DNA from: Mesostigma viride
Taxonomy: Eukaryota; Streptophyta; Mesostigmatophyceae; Mesostigmatales; Mesostigmataceae
DNA length: 64,000 nt
Direction of reading: 5' to 3'
Assembly (NCBI GenBank): GCA_009746045.1
Contig: RPFO01000167.1
Coordinates: 787,431 to 851,430 of the forward strand
In this document: positions 1-9,764 of the stretch, piece after piece
Layout of the letters: the number at the start of each line of letters is the position of its first letter
How positions within the stretch are numbered: position 1 is the stretch's first letter
Notes under the pieces: generated by a model
What the model was told of the DNA's origin: nothing
The model's input: the letters and a program-made list of their open reading frames with translations, nothing else
Database searches by the model: none
Position numbers and translations under genes: made by a program

Positions 1-2
1 CG

Positions 3-305
3 TCACAAGCGGGTCCCTCTGACCTACCTGAGAGGAATCGGATGATGCAAGCACTCGAGGAGCGCCGTCTGTTGTCGTATGAACCCCGAACTCCCGATTC
101 AGAGGCGCGAATCCGGGTATTGGACAAAAAGATAGAAGACTTACTTTACCCTCCCCCAAGCTTCCCCGGCCCTTCACGAGGCCCGTGGGAGGATCAACTC
201 AGGAAGAAACAGAAGTGGGTCGACCCAGAGGACTACGAGGCGTTTGCCAGCAGGCACAGGCCGCCCCCGCTCGGGGGCGCGGACAACCCCATCGTGCTGG
301 ACTGA
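3..305 (+). CDS. Hypothetical protein, C-terminal part (starts before the window)
   Basis: The frame is open to the first base of the window, so the gene probably begins upstream; the first ATG inside is at 42. The visible 100 residues are charged and proline-rich, without a domain I recognise. The protein ends in NPIVLD, a hydrophobic-acidic tail resembling the VLVDLTGDD stretch encoded on the other strand near 4.4 kb. Such short motifs can bind SUMO, but here that is only a resemblance. Confidence 0.45.
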   Translation, partial: SQAGPSDLPERNRMMQALEERRLLSYEPRTPDSEARIRVLDKKIEDLLYPPPSFPGPSRGPWEDQLRKKQKWVDPEDYEAFASRHRPPPLGGADNPIVLD

Positions 306-668
306 TCACGTCCTCCGCCTCGTCGACCCTCCGCTGCGACTCCGCCCGCCCCTCGACTTCCTGCGGCCGCCATGACCGAGGCCAGCGCCGCCTCCTGGAC
401 CCGCCGCTGGCCCCACAGCCGGAGCTGCCCCTTGCGCAAACAGTACGCCTGCGTGCCGTACTTCGTCCCTGAGGGCGGAGGCGCTTTCATACCGCAGTAC
501 AAACGCAATGGTGATGTCGTAGGCATCAAACACAATACACGCGCGCGAAAAAAATTACGAATCCGCTACATAACTAGAACGACATCTGGCTCTCGCTGAT
601 GACGGACGCGGTGGCGGACCCGATGGCGCCCATGCTGTTGCTGGACGTGATCGTGTTGGGAGCGGGGT
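306..668. other. Spacer without a supported gene
   Basis: Several short overlapping open frames exist on both strands, for example 372-599 plus, but none has a recognisable domain or convincing start. I see no clear regulatory site. It separates the convergent ends of the first gene and the fibre-like gene. Confidence 0.4.
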
Positions 669-3331
669 TCACGCCCACCCACCCGTTGCCGCCAGAACCA
701 CGCACCTTACCAGCTGCAGCCCCTCGTTGTTAGAGATGCGGAACCCGTACGTCACCGTCTGGCTGCCCGCGTACATCTCCCGCCACCCGTACAGCATCGT
801 GGTGGACGAGGTCAGCGCCTGGCCGGACACGAATCGCACGTCATCGTACCACACGGACCATCCCAGGGACCCCGCGTACAGCCTCAAAGTGGCGCTGCCG
901 ATCGCGATGTCGCTGGTGCTGGAGCTGCCGATCAGCTCGCCGTCCTTGTACACCTTGAAAGAGGACCCCTCGTTCGTGATGGCGAGATGGAACGGTTGGT
1001 CGCCCACCGTCGCCGAGGTCACGACGCGGGTCATCCCATCGTAAAATTCCAGGCGACCGTCGTTACGCACCCTCACGTCGGTGAACCCGTACTCCAGTAG
1101 GTCTTTGTAACCGCCCGTCGGGGTGGACATGTCTTGTTGGGGGAACACCTTCAGCATGAGGGTGAACGTTCCGATGGGCATGCCGCTCACGGACGAACTG
1201 GTGCCGCTTCCCACCTTCAGCACGCCGTCCGCCACCGTCACGCCCCCGCCAGTAGTGAAGGATTTCGCGGGCGTTCCGACCGTGCTGTCCGCCGACCCAG
1301 TGAACTCCCACCGATACGTGTCAGCACCGCTTGCGAGCGAGGCGAGCGAGACGTTGGTGCCGGGCGCCTCGCGGTCGGCGGCGGTGATGGTGCGAGAGAG
1401 CAACAGCTGCCCTCCCTCCAGGTGCCAGTACGAGCCGCCGTGGTCGCCCTTGTCCTGCGAGGTCTCGCCGGCGCCCATGTGCCAGGTGAGGGCGCGGTTG
1501 CCAAAGGAGGCGCTGCCGTCCACGAACAGGCCGGCGTTTTCGGAGCCCGCGTTCGACGCGACACCGTTCTTACTGGCCGTCACATTGTCCACGTAATAGT
1601 TATCGCCGCCGTATTGTAAGCCCACATTGCCTACAACGATAACGGAGGGGGCGGACAGGAAGCAAGTACCGAGAGAAAGAGAAGGGCTGCCGGAGAACGT
1701 GACGGGAATGGACGCGCCCCCGTTCTTGGTGAACGAGAGAGATACCGACACCCCCCACCCGACGCGGTGAACGACATAGAGAGGACGTAATTGGTGACCG
1801 TGTTAAACCAATTGACCGCGTCGGACGTGAAAGATGTAACCGTCCCAGCAGCATTACGGGTCTCGACCTTCATCGCTCCTCCAGTGGCGGTGTATAGCCT
1901 AAAGTACGGGTATGGCGCGACAGTCGTCTGCTCGATACCGAAGAAGTTGTAATTGTTAAGAAGGAGGCCCGCAAGGGTATATTTGGCGCTGAGTTCAATG
2001 TTGTTTTGGCTGAAGTCCAGCAGGTCGGTGGGGATGGGCGTGTTGACGGTGTTGTAGAAGAAGGAAACCCTGGCGTTTTGGTTAGATCCAGCCTGCATGG
2101 TCACACCACCGTTCGCGATGTTGGCGCCTTGACCGCATTGGGCATAAATCCCGTTGCTGATCGTGTTTGCCACCGTCGATGCGCTGCCTGTCGTGGTAAA
2201 GGGAAAGTCCATAACGCTCTCGAACACCGTCTGCTTACCCAGGTTGACCGCCTTGTCAGCGATCTCCAGCTTCCCACTGGCGTTGGTGCTGTCGATCATG
2301 CCCGCCACACGCAGGTTGCCGCCCACCACCGTGTTGCCCGTGCTAGTAATACTGCTGGCGCCTGCAACCGCCCCCGACACCGTAAGCGCGCCCGTGACGG
2401 CCACCGTGCCGCTCGCGCTGGTCAGCTCCAGATTGCCCGCCGAGGTCGTCACCTTGCCGCTTCCGCCCGCAGTGCTGGTCAGGTACAGGTCCTTCGCGAT
2501 CGTGATAGCGGGCACCGAAGTCGTGCCGATGCTGCTGTTCGTCACGGCCAGACCGGCCACGTTCACCGTGTTGGTCGTCGAGCTGTTCGACGTCAAGCTA
2601 AGCACGCCGCTGCCGGTGGTGATGCTGTTAGTCTTCACCTTCACGTTGTCCACCCACACGGCCCCAGTGCCATTGGATGTCACGGTCAGGTCCGCGTTGG
2701 CCACGTTGTTGCTGATGCCCGAGGTCTTCACCTTCACGTTGTCCAGGAGCACGGAGCCGGTGCCGTTGCTGGCCAGGGTCAGGTTGCCGTTGCCCGTAGA
2801 GGTCGACACCGACGCGTCCGTCACCGTGACCCCGCCCACCTGGAGCGCATTAGTGGAAGCGCCGCCCGAGCTCAGCGCCAGCGCGCCGGTGGAAGTGGTC
2901 ACCGCGCCGCCCTTCACGCGCACGTTGTCCATCGCCACCGAACCCGTGCCGTTGGGGGAAAGCGTCAGGTTGGCGTTGGCGGTGACCGGGGCGACGGAGG
3001 CGTCGGTGACCGTCACGCCGCCCACCTGGAGCGCGTTCGAGGCCGCGCCGCCAGAGCTCAGCGCCAGCGTCCCCGCCGACGTGGTCAGCGCGCGGCCGTC
3101 CAACAGGAGGTCGTCCACCTGCAGCGCGCCGTCGATCTGCGTGCTGCCGATCACCTTGAACCTCTTCAGGGCGTGCGCGCCGAGGCCCCCGTTGGGCTTC
3201 AGCACGATGCTGTCCAGGGACTTCAACTCCAGGTTCCGCACCGTCGCGTTGGGGTTGTCGTCGCCCACGATCGCCGTAGTGTACACCTTGGACGAGCGCA
3301 GGTAGCTGAGGGTGTCGAGATTCATCGCCAT
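669..3331 (-). pseudogene. Fibre/adhesin-like repeat protein with LamG-like C-terminal region (virus-type fossil)
   Basis: The N-terminal half is built of repeats of about 55-60 residues rich in Ser, Thr, Gly, Val and Asn; the phrase ALQVGGVTVTDAS recurs, alternating with TSTGALALSSGG-like and DNVKVK-like segments. This is the look of beta-rich fibre or tail-spike proteins of viruses. The C-terminal part carries a concanavalin/LamG-like pattern (FHLAITNEGSSFKVYKDGEL). ATG at 3331 begins MAMNLDTLSYLRSSKVYTT. The two halves lie in different frames, so the gene looks interrupted about once. The likely role, attachment at the virion surface, is inferred from composition only. Confidence 0.6.
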
Positions 3332-3384
3332 CTCCGATCGAGCGTATACCTATGGCTGAGATTACTTTTTTGTCCGCCTCGATC

Positions 3385-3651
3385 CTAGCCGCCTACGCGA
3401 TACAGGCTTGACGGCGGGAATTGCTGTGATGTGGACGCATTGAGAGTCGATCGATGTTGTGTGAGACGATTAATTAGCTCTCGGATGTCATCTGCGTGGG
3501 CCTTATCAAGACGATCCCCCTCATACGCGAGGATCCGCGAGAGGTTGGTGATCTGCATATCGACAACATTGGAATAGGGGCTGAACGGCGCATCCCACAA
3601 CTTCCCGGGGTCACCGGCTTGGGGGGCCGACCGACTTCTTGGCGCGGACAT
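3385..3651 (-). CDS. Small hypothetical protein
   Basis: An 88-residue protein starting at ATG 3651, with an amphipathic middle (MQITNLSRILAYEGDRLDKA) that could be one long helix or a short coiled coil. It overlaps the end of the upstream Cys/His peptide gene on the same strand and lies just upstream of the fibre-like gene, so the three may be co-expressed. I do not recognise the family. Confidence 0.4.
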   Translation of the reverse strand: MSAPRSRSAPQAGDPGKLWDAPFSPYSNVVDMQITNLSRILAYEGDRLDKAHADDIRELINRLTQHRSTLNASTSQQFPPSSLYRVGG

Positions 3652-3751
3652 CGTGTTGCCTGGGGCGGCGGTGGATCACGCACCTGCCCTGACCCGGGCG
3701 GCACATGTTACGGCACCCCCGCCCCGACTGCGTTTTTCCTGTGCACTTTGC
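3611..3751 (-). CDS. Small Cys/His-rich peptide
   Basis: Starting at ATG 3751, the 46-residue product begins MAKCTGKTQSGRGC and continues with MCRPGQGRCVIH. The spacing of Cys residues and the final C-x2-H match small zinc-binding peptides common in large DNA viruses. A related peptide is encoded divergently on the plus strand at 3863. A longer frame upstream to 3832 exists, but the ATG is the better start. A zinc ligand role is inferred. Confidence 0.5.
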   Translation of the reverse strand, partial: AKCTGKTQSGRGCRNMCRPGQGRCVIHRRPRQHDVRAKKSVGPPSR

Positions 3752-3862
3752 CATCACTGTCGCGTCTGGAGTAATACAGAGATTTTTTAATGCAGACTCG
3801 GAGGGAGCTGGCTTCGGAAGCCGGCCGCACACCGTGACCGGCAGGACCGCGTGTTTTTTTCT

Positions 3863-4105
3863 ATGAGACAGTTACGCGCCATCATGGTGCGGTGCCAGCA
3901 ATACACGCTCGTAGGCAGGAGGTGCAGGGGTCGCTGCAAGGGGCGCTCGTCTCGTTGCGCCGTGCACAGGACGAGGGCATCCGGAGCCTCCAAGGGCTGG
4001 TCCAGGACCAGCGGGTCGGCCAGGAAGCGCGTGGAGATCGAGCGAGAGTGGGAGGACACGGCACAAAGCGCGTACCCCCGGGATGGAGTTGGGTCACCCC
4101 GGTAG
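3863..4105 (+). CDS. Small Cys/His-rich peptide, divergent relative of the neighbour
   Basis: The product, about 80 residues from ATG 3863, contains VRCQQYTLVGRRCRGRC followed by SSRCAVH: the same C...G.RC...C...C-x2-H layout as the peptide encoded at 3611-3751 on the opposite strand. The rest is basic and Ser-rich, then acidic (VEIEREWED). An alternative start is ATG 3883. The two genes are head-to-head with about 110 bp between them, enough for a shared promoter. Function unknown; zinc binding is inferred from the residues. Confidence 0.5.
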   Translation: MRQLRAIMVRCQQYTLVGRRCRGRCKGRSSRCAVHRTRASGASKGWSRTSGSARKRVEIEREWEDTAQSAYPRDGVGSPR

Positions 4106-4143
4106 CCAACGCCCCCTCCTCTTGGCCTGCAGGCGCTTGTACC

Positions 4144-4745
4144 TCATCGTATCGGTGCGAACAGGGCGGACGGTGCGCGGCGGGGGGGCGGCATAAGCGA
4201 AGAGGAAGCGGTGTTCGAGCGGGGCGTGTTGGAGAGGTAGGTTTTCTGGCTCGGGAGCTCGAAGCGCCAAGTGGGAGGGAGACGCCTGCTCGGCCACTGT
4301 TCGGCTAGCGACGACGGGCGCGGGCGGGGCGGGGCGGGGCGGGGCGGGGGCGGGGGCGGGACCACTTGGACATCGTCATCGTCTCCTGTGAGGTCGACCA
4401 ACACGATGTCGCGCGTGAGATCGATAAATGGCGGGGGGGGTTGGCAGGAGCGGGCGCCCTGGACCGCTTCGGCCGTGCCCGGGGAGGGGTGTACGTCATC
4501 CGGGCTGTCGATGTAGAGAATCGGGGGCGCCGTGGGGCGCCGCTGCTTTTACCCGTCTCGTCGGAGGCGCGCACCCTGGACCGCTTCGGCCGTGCCCGGG
4601 GAGGGGTGTACGTCATCCGGGCTGTCGATGTAGAGAATCGGGGGCGCCGTGGGGCGCCGCTGCTTTTACCCGTCTCGTCGGAGGCGCGCACCCTGTGTGC
4701 GCGGCGGCGGACGTTGGAATTAGTGACAGAGCCGCGTCTCGTCAT
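4144..4745 (-). other. Probable minus-strand gene with SUMO-interaction-like motifs, frame unresolved
   Basis: Reading leftward, one frame encodes PPFIDLTRDIVLVDLTGDDD followed by a run of prolines and about 60 more residues. The IDLT and VLVDLTGDDD pieces look like SUMO-interaction motifs (hydrophobic core followed by acids). Further upstream the 117-bp duplication encodes PPILYIDSPDDVHPSPGT twice. I could not define one clean start and frame, so this is a region with a coding signal rather than a fixed gene. Confidence 0.35.
4457..4690. repeat. 117-bp tandem duplication, two copies
   Basis: The block beginning CCCTGGACCGCTTCGG at 4457 repeats from 4574, and a third partial start is visible at 4691. 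The two copies look identical, so the duplication is recent. The unit length is a multiple of three (39 codons), so it keeps reading frames. Confidence 0.9.
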
Positions 4746-4879
4746 CGCGCTTATATGTCGAGGCGATAATTATTGTATCCCGTGTTTACCTGGAAGAATA
4801 GGAATGAAAGGAGGACGCGAGCAGGTCGCGCGCTTATCTCAGGCGTTAACATTTCTTCTGCCATTGCAGGAATGTGAAC

Positions 4880-5794
4880 ATGGCACAGGCTGTTGTAGCC
4901 TACCTACAGCCCTCAAAGGCCCTGCCAGAGGGCGCGGAAGACCCCTTCGCTGGCAAGATCCGTGTGACACCGGACGGCAAGATATCGGTTATCGATGTCA
5001 TCAAGGTTGTAAGCTATACTGAGATCTCCGGCACTCTTGCACCGGATGCGCAAAGGCAAGCTAGTCACTGCCTCTCCAGGCTCCAAGACGAGCACAAAGA
5101 AGTGTGTGCGGATTTGACACTCTGGAAATTCCCAGGCGCCAGGCAGCGGGACACGCCCGTGACCGACCGAGCTGGCATCATCCGCATCGTCCAGCTGCTG
5201 CCCGGCAGGCGGGCGGCCTCCTTCCGCGACCGGCTGGGGCTGCTCTACGAGCGGTACCTGGACCTGGACCGCTCGCTGGCCGACGAGATCTACGCGCGCG
5301 CGGACGCCAGGGACCTGCAGCTCGCCAGCGACAAGCGCGTGAAGAGCTGCGACTCCACCAAGAGCCACATGCAGGCCGTCAAGGAGAGCGGCGCCCCCTC
5401 CACGGCCGCCAACCCGGCCAGGGTCTACGCGCACATAAACGAGACCGAGAACTACACCGCGACCGGCATGCGCACCTACGACATCCGCCAGCTGCACGCG
5501 ATGAAGAAGGGCGACTCCACCCGCGACTACTTCACGGAGTCCGTCAACGTGGGCATCGACCTCATGAACGTGCTCAACCAGTCCGCGATAAAGAGGGGCG
5601 AGGACCCCGTCGCCAGCATGGACAACATAGGCAAGGAGCTATTCCCCGTGTTCGAGAGACTGAAAATGCACGAGGAGGCGAGGCGGCCCCAGGACCGCTC
5701 CTTCGCCCTAGAGAACAAGCGCAAGAGAGAGGAGCACCGCGCCAACCAGAGGCTGCTGGCGGAGGCCAAGCAGGCCAAGTGCATAAAAACGTGA
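4880..5794 (+). CDS. VTPDGKISVIDVI-family protein, copy 1
   Basis: A 304-residue protein from ATG 4880 (an in-frame GTG lies six bases before). The N-terminal half has VTPDGKISVIDVIK (about residues 31-45), then an EHKEV segment, a KFPGARQRDTPVTD motif and IIRIVQLLPGRRAASFR, followed by a charged helical C-terminus. This N-terminal arrangement recurs in multicopy proteins of large algal viruses and algal genomes, perhaps relatives of BRO/KilA-type DNA-binding proteins; that link is from memory, not a search. A full-length paralogue lies at 11865-12788 (minus) and a short one at 10641-10877. It converges on the next gene. Confidence 0.65.
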   Translation: MAQAVVAYLQPSKALPEGAEDPFAGKIRVTPDGKISVIDVIKVVSYTEISGTLAPDAQRQASHCLSRLQDEHKEVCADLTLWKFPGARQRDTPVTDRAGIIRIVQLLPGRRAASFRDRLGLLYERYLDLDRSLADEIYARADARDLQLASDKRVKSCDSTKSHMQAVKESGAPSTAANPARVYAHINETENYTATGMRTYDIRQLHAMKKGDSTRDYFTESVNVGIDLMNVLNQSAIKRGEDPVASMDNIGKELFPVFERLKMHEEARRPQDRSFALENKRKREEHRANQRLLAEAKQAKCIKT

Positions 5795-5945
5795 CTTCCA
5801 TTGATCAAATCGAATCATATTTATTACCCCATTTCACACTGTATCACCCCATGAACGCATCACGCATTCGCTGACAAAGCCACAAACAGTCGCAAGCCCT
5901 ACAAAAAATAATGCACATAATCATCACGACAGTCCAAAAACTGAA

Positions 5946-6542
5946 TCACTCCAAAACAGTCAACTCGGCGTGCGACACCGCGTGGTCGCTGCTCAGTTGG
6001 GACCACCAGCCCCACTCCCACGCGGGCGAGCTGGGGATGGCGCGCCCCTGATGCCTCCACTTGGCCGTCATGACGTTGTAGCACTTGACCACAAAGGAGA
6101 AGGACCTGTCGGCGAAAGTCTTGCTCGAACCCAGACAGTCGAAGAGCCGCTCTCGGATACTCTTCATCTGCGAACGGCTGACCCTCTTCCCGTGCCTGGC
6201 CAGCCCCTCGCGAACCTTGTCCCACAGGATCCACAGCTTCTCCTCCTTCCTCGCCCTCGGCGTCTCCAGCGCGTCCAAGCACTCCATGAAGCGGTCGGGG
6301 CATATCAACTTCAAGACGGCCTCCAGCTGCCCGTCCTCCCGCCCGCCGAACCGGCGGCGATCCCCATTCTCCTGGCGGTCCAGCAGCTCCTCGCGCACTT
6401 CCTTTTCGAGCTTCTCGGCGGGTTGTCTGTACCTGCAGATCTCCCAGTAGACCTCGTCCATCTCGGGGCAGATCCCGCGCCCATTCGGCCAGATGCGCTC
6501 CAGGATGATCCGCAGGGCGATCGGGGGCAATGCCTGGAACAT
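5946..6542 (-). CDS. Hypothetical protein with F-box-like N-terminus
   Basis: A 198-residue protein from ATG 6542. The first 20 residues (MFQALPPIALRIILERIWP) resemble the LP..I...I. start of F-box domains, which link substrates to ubiquitin ligases and occur in some large viruses. The rest is rich in Arg, Glu and Trp and not recognised. It converges on the copy 1 gene at 4880-5794. The F-box reading is weak because the motif is short. Confidence 0.45.
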   Translation of the reverse strand: MFQALPPIALRIILERIWPNGRGICPEMDEVYWEICRYRQPAEKLEKEVREELLDRQENGDRRRFGGREDGQLEAVLKLICPDRFMECLDALETPRARKEEKLWILWDKVREGLARHGKRVSRSQMKSIRERLFDCLGSSKTFADRSFSFVVKCYNVMTAKWRHQGRAIPSSPAWEWGWWSQLSSDHAVSHAELTVLE

Positions 6543-6595
6543 CACATCGACCGGGGGCTCGGGAACGGGGTCGCGCGCGGTGTCCTGGACCGTCT

Positions 6596-6683
6596 CCCAC
6601 CCGGTGGCAGCGAAAGGAGGCGGCGGGGGAGGAGGCGGCGGCGGGGGAGGAGGAGGAGGCGGCGGCGGCGGCGGCGGGTCCCG
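6596..6683. repeat. GGC/GGA-rich simple sequence
   Basis: An irregular run of GGC, GGA and GGG triplets. It lies just upstream of the 5946-6542 gene and could be a low-complexity spacer or part of a longer minus-strand frame coding for Ala/Pro/Ser runs. Confidence 0.7.
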
Positions 6684-6742
6684 GCAGAGCCCCCCCTGCG
6701 CGCAAGCACCACCGGCGGGGAGAAGGGGACGTCAGCGAGCCA

Positions 6743-8469
6743 CTACACCAGGACGGACCCCCGCCCGCTCTCATCGCACAACTCCGTCCACAAATCAAAC
6801 CCAGACCCCTGACAGATGGCGGACAGCTGGCGCGCGAACCGGACCCCCGTGTACGACATATGACACGACTGCTCGTGCTTATCCATCAGCAGGTGAGCGG
6901 ATACCACCTGCCTGCGACGGTCGTCGAAGAACGCCCGCATGTCGCCCAGGACGCGCGCGCCCCATCCGTCGTACCCGCTCATGTCCCCCGTCCGGACGGC
7001 GTGCATGTCGGCGCGCGCCGTGCGCTCCACCTCGATGAAGCTCGAGTACGGCAGCATCAGCTCGGCCACGTCCTCGGGCCACCTCCCCGCCGGGGCCTTT
7101 GCGAACCGCTCGCTCACCTTCTTGAACAGGGCCTCCACCTCCTGCCCGGTGGCGGGGACGCTCGTCAGGCGCCTGTACGCGTCGAACATCGTGACGAAAT
7201 GGTCGTGCCAGTAGCACCGCCGGAACAGGAACAGCGCCGTGATCATGAAGACGAGGCCCGGACGCGAGCCGTACGCGTCGGCGAACACCCACCCCGCCGC
7301 CGCCAGGCTGTTCACGGCCTTGTCCACCTGCCCCCGCGCCACCATGTACAGGGCCTGCACAACGGGACGCCGCCCGTGGGTATCCTCGGCCATGTCGGCC
7401 CCGTTGTCGACCGGAAACAGCATGCGCACGGCGGTCGCGCGCTGCGGCGTGAACCGCCCGCCGCCCTTGCCGCCCTTGCCGCCGTCCCCGCCCGGCTCCG
7501 CGCACCACACGAACAGGTCGATCCCCTCCACGATGGCCTGGCGCTTGGCGGGCTTGTCCCCCGGGCACAGCACCCCCTGGAGCGCGCGGACCACGCGGCA
7601 AAACTCCCCCTCGTCGTTCTCGCGCGAGGCCTTGTGCAGGTGATCCATCCATCCCAGCACGATCTCCTTCGTCGCGGCGTCCCGCCGGTGCGCGCCCCCG
7701 ACCTGCACCGGACGCGGGGGGCGGGTGGGAGTGGGGGAGTGGATGACGGGCTGGAAGCTCCCCCCGTTCAGGCCCTGGATGTCCGCCACCAACCGCCGGA
7801 AACGCTCCCTGAAACTCCGCCCCTCGGCCAACACGGCCTGCCCCTCGGGCGAGATCGAGTGGCAGGACATGGGAGGAGGGGCGCCCACCAGCATCACGTT
7901 CTTCTTGCTGTCACGCCAGGCCCCGATGCCGGCGGACCGCAGGGTGCCGTCGGAGTGGACCTCCACCACGTAGGCCTCCCCGCGGAAGACCATGCGCTCG
8001 ATGGCTTTCGAAGTGAGCGAAACCCTGTCGCCGCCCGAATAGCCGGTCGCCACCCGGACCGCCGTCATGTAGCCGCCCATGACCGTCTCGCGCAGGGCGT
8101 CCCCCATCGCCGCGTAGATGACCCCCCGATGTTCCGGCGCCGCCTCCGCCCCGACGCGCGCCTCCACCCCCGCCTTCTTGAGGGCCTGGACCCCCTTCGG
8201 CCCCAGCCTGACCACGCCCCGCTCGACCCCCATGAAGGGAGACAAGATGTCCGTAAGGGCGTAGGCCATCTCCGACATCATCCACCGGAGCGCCCCCCCC
8301 TCCGCGGAATCGATGTGGCAGGAGGAGGGGGGGGGATCGGCGACAGCCCCATGCTGCCGGAGTTGTCCACCGTGAACTCCTCCCAGCCCACCTGGCGCAT
8401 CATGCCATCAGGGTGCACCTTGACCACGAAAATGCCCCCCTCTTTGATCATGCCCGCCACCAGGGGCAA
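6743..8469 (-). CDS. Large hypothetical protein with an internally repeated module
   Basis: The main open frame (6743-8281) encodes 512 residues from ATG 8281. A module near residues 95-165 contains AYVVEVHSDGTLRS, then PPPMSCHSISPEG. A second, similar module (FVVKVHPDGMMRQ, then a proline run) is encoded immediately upstream up to about 8469 in another frame, so the gene appears interrupted there or the upstream piece is a decayed duplicate. The C-terminal half is Arg- and Gly-rich with helical segments. I do not recognise the family. It lies between the F-box-like gene and the 50-bp repeats. Confidence 0.5.
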
Positions 8470-8649
8470 GAGGTGAGCGACGGCAGCATCCGCCAGCCCC
8501 TCGACAACGTGGGAGTCCGTGTCTGCCCGCGGCGAATCTGGAAAGCGAAATCAAGCACGCGAGAAAAGCACGAGACAGGAGAGAAGATCAGGTGGCGCCA
8601 CGGGCCATCAGCCTGCATGGCGAACACGAGGGGCGCCATCGAGCCCTGC

Positions 8650-9260
8650 CCCACAGAACGCGGGGCTCACACGACATCCAGCACCCCACAACGTCCTGCC
8701 ACGGAGAATGCGGGCCTCAAACGACATCCAGCAATCGACAACGTCCTGCCACAAGGAATGCGGGCCTCAAACGACATCCAGCAATCGACAACGTCCTGCC
8801 ACAAGGAATGCGGGCCTCAAACGACATCCAGCGATCGACAACGTCCTGCCACAAGGAATGCGGGCCTCAAACGACATCCAGCGATCGACAACGTCCTGCC
8901 ACAAGGAATGCGGGCCTCAAACGACATCCAGCAATCGACAACGTCCTGCCACAAGGAATGCAGCTCTCATACGGCATCGAATCCCGATTCCCATCTCGCC
9001 ACGGAGAATGCTGGCTTCAAACGACATCCAGCGATCGACAACGTCCTGCCACAAGGAATGCAGCTCTCATACGGCATCGAATCCCGATTCCCATCTCGCC
9101 ACGGAGAATGCTGGCTTCAAACGACATCCAGCGATCGACAACGTCCTGCCACAAGGAATGCAGCTCTCATACGGCATCGAATCCCGATTCCCATCTCGCC
9201 ACGGAGAATGCGGCCCTCATGCGACATCCAGCAATCGAGAGCATCCTGCCACGAAGAACG
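8650..9260. repeat. 50-bp tandem repeats, about 12 units in two alternating types
   Basis: The core ACGACATCCAGC-ATCGACAACG recurs with a 50-bp period from about 8670 to 8970. After that, units alternate with a diverged type containing GGCATCGAATCCCGATTC. Every unit keeps CCAC followed by AAGGAATGC or GGAGAATGC. The array is intergenic in this block, between a leftward and a rightward gene, so it may be a regulatory or replication-related repeat region. No spacer structure of a CRISPR array is present. Confidence 0.9.
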
Positions 9261-9764
9261 CCCCCCCTCACACGCTGTCACGGGGTTTGCCGACGAGAAC
9301 ACGCACCCATGAATGTAGCAAGACTTGACGCCCCAGCAGGCGATCTGTGAGGACAAGTGGGAAAGCGAGTGGCAGAGCGGTCAGACGGCCTGGTGTACTG
9401 CGATCTTGGAGCGGTCAGGCGGCCTGGAGGCCCGCGGGGTATCGCCCCTGTTTATACACATCCGCCCCTTTCCGTAACCGCCTCTCGGACCCAGCGGGAT
9501 CGTGCCCGTGTGACGTCAGTCCACCAGGCGAAGGACCCCGCCAGCTTGTCCCGACCCGAGCCCGCGAGAAAACGCCTCCGTCAGCTTATCCGACCGAACC
9601 CGCGAGAGAACAGCGCGGAAGGCGGGAAACGCCCCCAGCCACGTGGGAGCGCCACACAGAGCGCCACGTGGGGCGCCGGGGAGAGCGAGAGAAGAGTCGA
9701 GTCCATTACATTTTGGGCAGACCGTAGACAGACCTCGGCATTCACGCAAACGACGCACGCAGCC

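Noticed and set aside
2006-3388. Plus-strand frames of 460 and 383 residues
   Set aside because: They are shadows of the GC-rich minus-strand fibre-like gene, rich in Arg/His or Val/Pro/Leu without domain features.
5104-8476. Long Arg/Pro/Gly-rich frames on either strand (for example 6530-8476 plus)
   Set aside because: Antisense or shifted readings of the GC-rich genes at 4880-5794, 5946-6542 and 6743-8469.
8650-9260. CRISPR array
   Set aside because: The units are directly abutting 50-bp tandem repeats without unique spacers, in a eukaryotic or virus-like context.
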